Part shown: piece by piece, positions 1-5,391 of the stretch
Numbering within the stretch: position 1 is the stretch's first letter
How the letters are laid out: every line of letters starts with the position of its first letter
Assembly (NCBI GenBank): GCA_036562265.1
Contig: DATCKS010000188.1
Coordinates: 1 to 5,391, forward strand
From: DASVDK01 sp036562265 [NCBI: Thermodesulfobacteriota bacterium]
GTDB lineage: Bacteria > DASVDK01
Length of the DNA: 5,391 bases
Reading direction: 5' to 3'
Notes under the pieces: model-generated
The model's database searches: none
Told to the model about the DNA's origin: nothing
The model's input: the letters and a program-made list of their open reading frames with translations, nothing else
Translations under genes and position numbers: made by a program

Positions 1-11
1 GTCGTGACGGT

Positions 12-26
12 GGGGCGTGCCGCCCC
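12..26 (+). other. Small GC hairpin upstream of the amidohydrolase gene
   Basis: The sequence reads GGGGCG, TGC, CGCCCC: a perfect 6-bp G:C stem with a 3-nt loop. It lies after a possible upstream stop (TGA at 5-7) and 11 nt before the ribosome-binding site of the next gene. It could be the remains of a terminator for an upstream gene or a 5'-leader structure, but there is no T-rich tract after it, so I do not call it an intrinsic terminator. In DNA this GC-rich, such a stem can also arise by chance. Confidence 0.3.
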
Positions 27-37
27 GAACCCGCACC

Positions 38-44
38 AGGAGGT
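38..44 (+). promoter_or_regulatory. Strong Shine-Dalgarno for the amidohydrolase gene
   Basis: AGGAGGT is a near-perfect anti-16S match, 9 nt before the GTG at 54. It decides the start: the amidohydrolase frame stays open to the window's left edge but has no ATG or GTG upstream of 54. Confidence 0.85.
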
Positions 45-53
45 CCTGAAGCG

Positions 54-1274
54 GTGTCCATCCTCGTCTCCGGGGTTTCGGTCTTCGACGGCCGCTCCCC
101 CCGGCGCCGGTCCGGACCGGTCCTCGTGGAGGGGGACCGGATCGCGGCGATCGGGCCGGAGGCCGAGCGGCGCGCCGCGTCCGCCGAGCGGCTCGACTTC
201 GGTCACCTGCGCGACGCGACGCTCATGCCGGGTCTCGTCGACTCGCACGTCCACCTCGCCATCAGCGGCGCCGATCAGTCGGAGAAGGCCGACCCCGACG
301 TGCTCATGGGGCTCAGGATGGCCTACCACGCCCGGATCACCCTCGAGGCCGGCATCACGACGATCCGCGACATCGGCGCCAAGAACCACATCGACGTGCA
401 CTTCCGGCGCGCGCTCGAGCGCGGCTACGTCCCAGGCCCCCGCATGCTGATCGCCGGCAAGCCGATCATCCCGACCGGCGGCCACTGCACCTACATGGGG
501 CGCCAGGTGGACGGGCCGGCCGAGGCGCGCCGCGCGGCGCGCGAGCAGATCCAGGCCGGCGTCGACTGGCTCAAGCTCATGGTGACGGGCGGGATCATGA
601 CCGACGGCACCGACCCGCGGACCGAGCAGATGTTCCCGGACGAGGTCGCCGCGGTCGTCGAGGTGGCCAGGGCCGCCGGCCGGCCGGTCGCGGCGCACTG
701 CCAGGGGGGCCCGGCGGTCCGCCACGTGATCGAGGCGGGCATCACGTCCCTCGAGCACGGGCTCTGGCTCACCGAGGCCGACGTGGAGCTCATGGTCCAG
801 CGGGGGATCTACTACGTCCCGGCCTGCTCGTCGATCCACCTGATCGCCCGGGGCGAGCCGGTTCCCGGCAACCCCACGCCGCCACCCCCCTGGTCGGTGG
901 CGAAGGCGAAGCCGGCGACCGAGGCGCACCGGAAGAGCTTCGCCCTGGCGCTCGCGGCGGGCGTGAAGATCGTGGCCGGGTCCGACTACCTGCAGGCCGG
1001 GCTCCCGTACGAGCTCGAGCTGATGGTCGAGTGGGGGATGAACCCCGTCGACGCCCTGCGCTCGGCCACGACCGTCGCGGCGGAGATGCTCGGGTTGCCG
1101 GAGATCGGCGCGGTCGAGCCGGGCAAGATCGCCGACCTCCTCGTCGTGGAAGGGAACCCCTGCGAGGACATCCGGGCCGTGTCCCGGCCCGTGGCCGTCC
1201 TCCAGTCGGGTCGTCTCGTGATCCGTCACGCGCGGGCCGCCGGTCCGGACGCCGGCCCCGCGGGGAGAGCGTGA
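54..1274 (+). CDS. Metal-dependent amidohydrolase, prolidase/imidazolonepropionase-like (COG1228 group)
   Basis: This 406-residue cytoplasmic hydrolase has no signal peptide. It starts with GTG at 54 behind a strong AGGAGGT site. The metal ligands of the amidohydrolase superfamily are all visible: H65-x-H67 in MPGLVDSHVH after strand 1, K174 in DWLKLMVTGG (the lysine usually carbamylated to bridge two metals), H215 in AAHCQG, H235 in SLEHG, and D311 in AGSD. A small beta-domain frames the barrel: residues 1-60 at the N-terminus, and about 345-390 at the C-terminus with EPGKIADLLVVEGNP. Length and motif order fit the COG1228 enzymes, several of which are Xaa-Pro or Xaa-Arg/Lys dipeptidases. 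The next gene starts directly at its stop codon (TGAATG) and encodes a peptide-type binding protein, so hydrolysis of an imported dipeptide-like substrate is a reasonable inference. Family membership is near certain; the substrate is not, and a non-peptide amide or cyclic substrate remains possible. Confidence 0.93.
   Translation: MSILVSGVSVFDGRSPRRRSGPVLVEGDRIAAIGPEAERRAASAERLDFGHLRDATLMPGLVDSHVHLAISGADQSEKADPDVLMGLRMAYHARITLEAGITTIRDIGAKNHIDVHFRRALERGYVPGPRMLIAGKPIIPTGGHCTYMGRQVDGPAEARRAAREQIQAGVDWLKLMVTGGIMTDGTDPRTEQMFPDEVAAVVEVARAAGRPVAAHCQGGPAVRHVIEAGITSLEHGLWLTEADVELMVQRGIYYVPACSSIHLIARGEPVPGNPTPPPPWSVAKAKPATEAHRKSFALALAAGVKIVAGSDYLQAGLPYELELMVEWGMNPVDALRSATTVAAEMLGLPEIGAVEPGKIADLLVVEGNPCEDIRAVSRPVAVLQSGRLVIRHARAAGPDAGPAGRA
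1262..1269 (+). promoter_or_regulatory. Ribosome-binding site of the binding-protein gene, inside the amidohydrolase gene
   Basis: GGGGAGAG lies in the last codons of the amidohydrolase gene, 5 nt before the ATG at 1275. With stop and start abutting (TGAATG), this points to translational coupling. Confidence 0.6.
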
Positions 1275-2789
1275 ATGCGCGCATCGATCAGGTGGCTTCC
1301 GGGCCTGCTCGTCGGGCTCGCCCTCGTGCTCGGGCCGACCGCGACGGCCGGCGCCGAGGATCGTGACAGGACCGTGGTGGTCGCCGTCGGCGTCGACGCG
1401 ACCTCCATGGACCCGTACCTCTCGACCAACATCACCGACAAGCACGTGGCGTCGCACCTCTTCGACACGCTCCTGCGCCGCGACGACGCCATGCGGATTC
1501 AGCCGAACCTCGCGACGAGTTACCGCGCCGTGTCGCCGACCGTGTGGGAGTTCACGCTGCGGCCCGGCGTCCGGTTCGACGACGGCACGCCGCTGACGGC
1601 CGAGGACGTGAAGTTCACGATCGAGCACGCGCTCGACCCCGCCCTCAAGGCCCCTTCGGTCGCCCAGTTCCGCCCGATCGTGCGGGTCGACGCGGTCGGT
1701 CCCCACACGGTCCGCATCACGACGAAGGAACCGTACCCGGCACTTCCGGCCGTGATGGCCGAGTGCTGGATCCTCTCGAAGGCCCAGGCGGCCAAGGGGC
1801 AGCAGGCGCTGAGCGAGCGCCCCGTCGGCTCCGGTCCCTACCGGCTCAAGGCCTGGGCGCGGGGCGACTCGATCCTCCTCGAGGCGCGCACCGACTACTG
1901 GCAGGGGGCGCCGAAGATCCCGTACGTGCGGTTCAGGACCGTGCCCGACCAGAACACCCGGTTCGCGCAGCTCAGGACCGGCGAGGCGGACATCGTGGCC
2001 GCCCTGCCGCCCGAGGCCGTGGCGCTCGTCGCGGGCGACAGGTCCGTCCGGATCGCCAGGGCTCCCGGCGCGCGCGCGTACTTCGTGGGCCTCAACACGA
2101 GGCTCGAGGGGCCGCTGCGCGACAGGCGGGTCAGGCAGGCGCTGAACCACGCGGTCGACGTCCAGGCGCTCCTCGACTTCGTCTACGAGGGGTACGGCTC
2201 GAGACTCGCGACCCTCCTGACGCCGCAGCAGTTCGGCTACACCGCGAGCGTGACCCCGTACCCCCACGACCCGGCGAAGGCGAAGGCGCTCCTTGCCGAG
2301 GCGGGCTTCCCGTCCGGGTTCGCGATCCGGATGGAGTCACCCGAGGGGCGGTACCCGAAGGACCGGGAGGTCGCGCAGGCGATCGCGGGCCAGCTCGCCA
2401 GGGTCGGCGTTCGCGTCGACCTCGCGATCCGCGAGTGGGGCACCTTCGTCGGGCAGTTCCGCACCGAGGCCGGCCCGCCGATGTACCTCATGGGGTGGAG
2501 CATCCCGACCTTCGATCCCGAGACGATCCTGACGCCGCTGCTCACGCCGAACCAGACGTACGGCCGGTTCGACACGCCGAGCCTGACCCGGCTCATCCAC
2601 GAGGCGCGGTCGACCGTGTCGCCCGAGGCCCGGGCGGCGCTGTACGAGAAGGCGCAGGTGCTCATGAAAGAGGAAGCGCCGGTGATCTTCCTCTTCCAGC
2701 TCGAGGACCTCTACGGCGTGTCGAATCGGCTCGACTGGACGCCGCGGTCGGACGAGCGGATTCTTCTCTACCAGGCGGCGTTCCGGTAG
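1275..2789 (+). CDS. ABC transporter substrate-binding protein, family 5 (peptide/nickel type)
   Basis: This 504-residue secreted protein is the ligand-capturing part of a peptide-type ABC importer. Residues 1-27 look like a Sec signal peptide: R2 and R6, a hydrophobic core at about 8-20 (LPGLLVGLALVLG), then a small-residue region ATAGA with likely cleavage near 25-27. There is no lipobox cysteine, so it is predicted to be free in the periplasm rather than a lipoprotein. Family-5 hallmarks follow in order: SMDPYLS near 44-50, WEFTLRPGVRFDDGTPLTAEDVKF at 91-114, GSGPYRL at 185-191, TRFAQLRTGEADI at 228-240, VRQALNHAVD at 286-295, and DPAKAKALLAEAGFP at 332-346. The length is normal for the family. 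The start is fixed by the signal peptide and by the ATG directly after the upstream stop. Members bind di- or oligopeptides, nickel, glutathione or opines; the sequence alone does not say which. The adjacent amidohydrolase and DppB/DppC-type permeases favour small peptides or peptide-like compounds. Confidence 0.95.
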   Translation: MRASIRWLPGLLVGLALVLGPTATAGAEDRDRTVVVAVGVDATSMDPYLSTNITDKHVASHLFDTLLRRDDAMRIQPNLATSYRAVSPTVWEFTLRPGVRFDDGTPLTAEDVKFTIEHALDPALKAPSVAQFRPIVRVDAVGPHTVRITTKEPYPALPAVMAECWILSKAQAAKGQQALSERPVGSGPYRLKAWARGDSILLEARTDYWQGAPKIPYVRFRTVPDQNTRFAQLRTGEADIVAALPPEAVALVAGDRSVRIARAPGARAYFVGLNTRLEGPLRDRRVRQALNHAVDVQALLDFVYEGYGSRLATLLTPQQFGYTASVTPYPHDPAKAKALLAEAGFPSGFAIRMESPEGRYPKDREVAQAIAGQLARVGVRVDLAIREWGTFVGQFRTEAGPPMYLMGWSIPTFDPETILTPLLTPNQTYGRFDTPSLTRLIHEARSTVSPEARAALYEKAQVLMKEEAPVIFLFQLEDLYGVSNRLDWTPRSDERILLYQAAFR

Positions 2790-2803
2790 GGCCAGGCTCC
2801 CAC

Positions 2804-3721
2804 GTGGCCGTCGTCGTCGCCAGGCGGCTGCTCGATGCGCTGCCGGTGCTCGTCGGCAGCTCGCTGCTCGTGTTCCTGCTGGTCCACCTCTCCGGCGACC
2901 CGGCGCTCCTCATGCTGTCGCCGGACACCCCGCCGGAGCAGGTGGCCGAGTTCCGGCGGGCCCACGGGCTCGACCAGCCGCTCCACGTGCAGTACCTCCG
3001 GTTCGTCGGCGGCGCGATCCGGGGCGACCTCGGCGAGTCGATTCGCTTCCGCCGGCCGGCCCTCGACCTCGTCCTGGAGGCGCTCCCGGCCACGCTCGAG
3101 CTCGCGGCGGCGAGCCTCGTCCTCGTCGTGGGCGTAGGCGTGCCGCTCGGCGTCCTGTCGGCCGCCCGGACGGGGACCGCGATGGACGCCGCCGTCCGGG
3201 GGCTCGTCTTCGTCGGCCAGGGGACGCCCCCCTTCTGGCTCGGCCTGATGCTGATCGTCGTCTTCGCCGTGAAGCTGCGGCTCTTGCCGTCGTCCGGCCG
3301 GGGCGACTTCTCGCAGCTCGTCCTGCCCGCCGTCACGCTGGCCGCCTACTTCGTCGCCGCGGTTGCGCGGCTCACGCGCGGCGGCCTCGTGGCGGCGCTG
3401 CGGAGCGACTACGTGCGGACGGCGCGGGCGAAGGGGCTTGCGCCATGGAGGGTCCTCTTCGGCCACGCGCTCCGCAACGTCCTCATCCCGGTCGTCACGA
3501 TGATCGGCCTGCAGACCGGGACGCTCCTCGGCGGCGCGGTCGTCACGGAGACGATCTTCGCCTGGCCGGGAATGGGTCGCCTGATCGTGGACTCGATCTA
3601 CCGGCGCGACTACCCGGTCGTGCAGGCGGCGATCCTCGTCACCGTGGTCCTCTTCGTCGCGGTGAACCTCGTGGTCGACCTCTCGTACCGGCTCCTCGAT
3701 CCGAGGGTCCGCCATGAGTAG
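2804..3721 (+). CDS. ABC transporter permease, DppB/OppB type
   Basis: This 305-residue inner-membrane protein is one of the two pore-forming subunits of the importer. I place the start at GTG 2804, giving MAVVVARRLLDALPVLVG, because members of this family begin a few residues before the RRLL...IPVLxG stretch. No other ATG or GTG lies nearby in frame; the ribosome-binding site is weak (AGG at 2794-2796). Six membrane segments are visible at roughly 9-29, 98-120, 131-157, 172-190, 225-250 and 274-296. DQPLHVQYLRF (57-67) and GDLGESI (74-80) lie in the periplasmic loop after segment 1, as usual for DppB. The ATPase-docking EAA loop is at about 203-229 (TARAKGLAPWRVLFGHALRN), and TETIFAWPGMGRL at 248-260 is a family signature. 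It ends with YRLLDPRVRHE. The gene starts 14 nt after the binding-protein stop, and its last 8 nt overlap the next permease gene. Confidence 0.94.
   Translation: MAVVVARRLLDALPVLVGSSLLVFLLVHLSGDPALLMLSPDTPPEQVAEFRRAHGLDQPLHVQYLRFVGGAIRGDLGESIRFRRPALDLVLEALPATLELAAASLVLVVGVGVPLGVLSAARTGTAMDAAVRGLVFVGQGTPPFWLGLMLIVVFAVKLRLLPSSGRGDFSQLVLPAVTLAAYFVAAVARLTRGGLVAALRSDYVRTARAKGLAPWRVLFGHALRNVLIPVVTMIGLQTGTLLGGAVVTETIFAWPGMGRLIVDSIYRRDYPVVQAAILVTVVLFVAVNLVVDLSYRLLDPRVRHE
3703..3707 (+). promoter_or_regulatory. Ribosome-binding site of the DppC-type gene within the DppB-type gene
   Basis: GAGGG lies 6 nt before the ATG at 3714, inside the final codons of the preceding permease gene. The two genes overlap in the string ATGAGTAG, so coupled translation is likely; this would help keep the two subunits in equal amounts. 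Confidence 0.55.
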
Positions 3722-4544
3722 GGGCCGCGCCGCGCGGCTCCTCGCCGTGGCGTGCGGTGGGGTGGTCGGCGCCTTCGCGCTGATCGCCCTGTTCGCCCCG
3801 TGGCTTGCGCCGTACGATCCGAACGGGACCGACCTCGGCAGTCGGCTCCTGCCCCCCGCCTTCCTCGAGCGGGGGCGCCTCGCGCACCCGCTCGGCACCG
3901 ACCACCTCGGCCGGGACATCCTGAGCCGCCTCGTCGCCGGCTCGCGCGTGACGCTCCTGGTCGGTGCGAGCACCGTCCTCTTGGGCGGTCTTGTCGGCGG
4001 CGCGATCGGCCTTGCGACCGGGTTCTTCGGCGGCGTGCTCGACCGGGTGGCGATGCGGCTCGCGGACGTCCAGGCGAGCTTCCCCTACATCCTCGTCTCG
4101 CTCGCGTTGATCGCGGTCCTCGGGCCGAGCCTCGGCATCGTCATCGCGGTCCTCGGACTCGCGAGCTGGCCCGTGTACGCGCGGACGATCCGCGGGGCGG
4201 TCCTCGCGGTGAGGAGCCGGGACTACGTCACCGTGGCCGTCGCGCTCGGAGCGCACCCGATGCGGATCCTCGCGGCTCACGTGACGCCGAACGTCCTCGG
4301 GCCGCTCGTCATCGTGGCGACGCTGCAGGTGTCGAACGTGATGATCGCCGAGGCGACGCTCTCGTTCCTCGGCCTGGGCGTGCCGCTCTCGACACCGACC
4401 TGGGGCGGGATGCTCAGGGAGGGGCAGTCCTACCTCTTCTACGCACCCTGGCTCGCGGCGTGGCCGGGGCTGGCGATCATGCTGGTCGCGGTCTCGACGA
4501 ACTTCCTCGGCGATGCGCTGAACGACCGGATCGCGTCGGCCTGA
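3714..4544 (+). CDS. ABC transporter permease, DppC/OppC type
   Basis: This 276-residue inner-membrane protein is the second channel subunit of the importer. The first membrane segment is at about 9-31 and is followed by APYDPN (32-37), a normal DppC feature. The family signature HPLGTDHLGRDILSRL is at 58-73. Further hydrophobic segments lie near 80-105, 122-137, 140-158, 194-216 and 244-266. The EAA loop that contacts the ATPase is at about 171-195 (VAVALGAHPMRILAAHVTPN), followed by the conserved EATLSFLGLG at 213-222 and PTWGGML at 228-234. The C-terminus reads FLGDALNDRIASA and lacks the DPRLR-like ending that many DppC proteins have; the gene is nevertheless complete and of slightly short but normal length. 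The start at ATG 3714 overlaps the upstream gene by 8 nt. No ATPase gene follows; the next gene is convergent. Confidence 0.95.
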   Translation: MSRGRAARLLAVACGGVVGAFALIALFAPWLAPYDPNGTDLGSRLLPPAFLERGRLAHPLGTDHLGRDILSRLVAGSRVTLLVGASTVLLGGLVGGAIGLATGFFGGVLDRVAMRLADVQASFPYILVSLALIAVLGPSLGIVIAVLGLASWPVYARTIRGAVLAVRSRDYVTVAVALGAHPMRILAAHVTPNVLGPLVIVATLQVSNVMIAEATLSFLGLGVPLSTPTWGGMLREGQSYLFYAPWLAAWPGLAIMLVAVSTNFLGDALNDRIASA

Positions 4545-4574
4545 CGGCCGCGAGAGACATCCGGGTTGCGATCA
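4545..4574. other. 30-nt convergent intergenic gap
   Basis: This is the space between the stop of the DppC-type gene (+) and the stop of the cytochrome gene (-). I see no stem followed by a T tract in either direction. The cytochrome gene ends in two consecutive in-frame stop codons (TGATGA on the - strand), the second lying at 4572-4574 inside this gap. Termination of both units is therefore unexplained by the sequence. Confidence 0.7.
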
Positions 4575-5198
4575 TCAGTAGCCGCCGTACGGGTCGGCGG
4601 CCGCCTCGCCGAACCCTTCGTGGCACCGCCGGCACTGCGGCACGGCCGTCTCGTCGCGGACGTAGCGCAGCCGGGCGTCGCCCCCGCGGTGGGCCTCGTG
4701 ACAGGCGACGCACGCGATCGGCAGGTCGTGGTGCTCCACGCGGCCGTGGAAGGGGATCGCCGCCGCCTCTCCCTCGTCGGCCGACACGATGGGGAAGGCG
4801 TCGTGGCACCGGGTGCAGTCGGCGTCGCGGAGCGGCGCGATGCGCATCCCCTCCGGTTCGCGGTACCACCGGGCGAGGTAGAGCGCCGTGTCCCGGGCCG
4901 ACAGCGCGAGGACGCGCGCCCGGCCGAGGACGCCGGTGCCGCCGTGGCAGTCGATGCAGCGGACCTTCGGGCTGGCCTGCGCGTGCGCCGTGGCCATGTC
5001 GGGGCCGGGTCGCGCGGAGGACGCGTAGCGCTCGAAGATCGCGGCGTGGAGCGGGCGGTTGCTGCCGGCCGGGCCGTGACACGACACGCAGAAGGCGTTG
5101 TCGCGCTCCCGGTGGCTCACGTAGCCGATCGCGAGGACGCCCGAGAGGGCGAGGAGGGCGCCGAGGAGCGAGAGGCGCCCTCCGGGACCCGGGAGCAC
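4575..5198 (-). CDS. Membrane-anchored pentahaem cytochrome c, NapC/NirT/NrfH-like
   Basis: This 207-residue predicted electron-transfer protein is anchored in the cytoplasmic membrane with its haem domain outside. An uncleaved signal anchor spans about 9-27 (LSLLGALLALSGVLAIGYV). Five haem c motifs follow: CVSCH 37-41, CIDCH 81-85, CTRCH 128-132, CVACH 163-167 and CRRCH 189-193. Seven other histidines (29, 51, 72, 151, 156, 157, 170) are candidate sixth ligands. The anchor, the FCVSCH motif close behind it, and an AHAQASPKVRCIDCH stretch resemble NapC/NirT/NrfH proteins, which pass electrons from membrane quinols to periplasmic reductases; most of those carry four haems. The start is GTG 5198 with no good Shine-Dalgarno, but the stop of the upstream gene lies only 3 nt before it, so translation may be coupled. 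No other start exists before the anchor. The redox partner is unknown. Cytochrome c identity is near certain; NapC/NirT membership is likely but not proven. Confidence 0.9.
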   Translation of the reverse strand: MLPGPGGRLSLLGALLALSGVLAIGYVSHRERDNAFCVSCHGPAGSNRPLHAAIFERYASSARPGPDMATAHAQASPKVRCIDCHGGTGVLGRARVLALSARDTALYLARWYREPEGMRIAPLRDADCTRCHDAFPIVSADEGEAAAIPFHGRVEHHDLPIACVACHEAHRGGDARLRYVRDETAVPQCRRCHEGFGEAAADPYGGY

Positions 5199-5201
5199 CG
5201 A

Positions 5202-5391
5202 TCAGTTGACCGTGATCGCGTGCGTGACGAGGTGGATCCGCCCGGAGGCGCCACCCCCGCCGCCGCGAGGCGCGACCGACCCGCCCACCTGCGGGACCGC
5301 CCCCTTCTCCGTGGCCTTCTCGGTCCCGTGGAGGAACGCGGCGCCGATCGTGTACCGGCCAGGCTCCATCGGCGCACGCAGCGTCCAGACC
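5202..5391 (-). CDS. C-terminal part of an unidentified protein, cut by the window edge
   Basis: The last 62 codons and the stop of a gene that begins beyond the right edge are visible. I do not recognise the protein. Its residue mix looks real rather than like an out-of-frame shadow: it begins VWTLRAPMEPGRYTIGAAF, continues LHGTEKATEKG, has a glycine-rich linker (five Gly in a row, about 42-46 of the visible part), and ends GRIHLVTHAITVN. The alternating hydrophobic pattern and the PGxYxIxAAF stretch suggest the last strands of an Ig-like beta-sandwich, as seen in some secreted or periplasmic proteins; this is inference. No CXXCH motif is present in the visible part. The TGA at 5202-5204 is followed by one codon (TCG) and then the cytochrome GTG in the same frame, so the two genes are probably co-transcribed and may work together at the cell surface or in the periplasm. 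Confidence 0.65.
   Translation of the reverse strand, partial: VWTLRAPMEPGRYTIGAAFLHGTEKATEKGAVPQVGGSVAPRGGGGGASGRIHLVTHAITVN

Noticed and set aside
1-53. Tail of an upstream gene at the left edge
   Set aside because: A TGA at 5-7 could end an upstream frame, but only one or two codons would be visible, so no gene can be supported.
1544-2803. About 420 codons of open frame upstream of and in frame with the DppB-type permease
   Set aside because: It overlaps the binding-protein gene out of frame and is Arg/Gly/Pro-rich without domains. The permease family begins at the GTG at 2804, so this is not an N-terminal extension.
2768-3973. A 401-codon open frame on the - strand opposite the two permease genes
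   Set aside because: It is rich in Arg, Asp, Glu and Pro with no recognisable domain. It mirrors two clearly identified permeases and is the usual antisense shadow in high-GC DNA.
4537-4550. CGGCC-TGAC-GGCCG inverted repeat across the stop codon of the DppC-type gene, considered as a terminator
   Set aside because: The stem is only 5 bp with no T tract after it, and such matches are common in DNA of this composition.
5202-5204. The in-frame TGA as a recoded (selenocysteine) codon joining the two - strand genes
   Set aside because: The downstream product begins with its own signal anchor, and I see no stem-loop resembling a SECIS element directly after the TGA. Two adjacent genes is the simpler reading.
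3752-5209. A 485-codon + strand frame spanning the DppC-type gene and the antisense of the cytochrome gene
   Set aside because: It is Arg-rich and low in complexity, out of frame with the permease and opposite five CXXCH motifs; it is a composition artefact.
5117-5377. An 86-codon - strand frame at the right edge
   Set aside because: It is out of frame with both the cytochrome and the upstream fragment, and its Ser/Arg-rich composition is typical of a shadow. The alternative frame ending at 5202 has ordinary protein composition.

Overview
This is a very G+C-rich bacterial window, roughly 70% by eye. It holds four complete genes on the + strand, and one complete plus one partial gene on the - strand. 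Third codon positions are strongly G/C-biased in all of them, so I see no base-composition evidence of recent transfer. The combination of a high-GC genome, a peptide-type ABC importer, a COG1228 amidohydrolase and a membrane-anchored multiheme cytochrome c suggests a Gram-negative-type environmental bacterium. Candidates are Acidobacteriota, Methylomirabilota/Rokubacteria or a deltaproteobacterial lineage. No rRNA or other phylogenetic marker is present, so this placement is a guess.

Positions 54-4544 (+) form one tightly packed operon-like unit: a cytoplasmic metal-dependent amidohydrolase of the prolidase/imidazolonepropionase-like group, a secreted family-5 (peptide/nickel type) solute-binding protein, a DppB-type permease and a DppC-type permease. 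Junctions are TGAATG (stop abutting start), a 14-nt gap, and an 8-nt overlap. A simple reading is that the binding protein captures a small peptide or peptide-like compound in the periplasm, the two permeases pass it through the membrane, and the amidohydrolase cleaves it inside the cell. The two ATPases such an importer needs (DppD/DppF type) are not in this window. The unit ends after the second permease, where it meets a gene on the opposite strand.

Positions 4575-5391 (-) form a second, converging unit. A protein whose N-terminal part lies beyond the window edge ends at 5202 and is followed after 3 nt by a 207-residue cytochrome with an N-terminal membrane anchor and five CXXCH haem-binding motifs. 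Its layout recalls the NapC/NirT/NrfH quinol-dehydrogenase family. The partial gene is short in this window but looks genuinely coding: 62 codons with ordinary residue composition, in the same frame as the cytochrome and separated from it by a single TGA. The two units converge across a 30-nt gap and have no obvious functional link. I saw no tRNA, rRNA, CRISPR array, insertion sequence or clear promoter. Nothing here is obviously a new system. The points most worth following are the missing ATPases, the five-haem NapC-like protein and its unidentified upstream partner.
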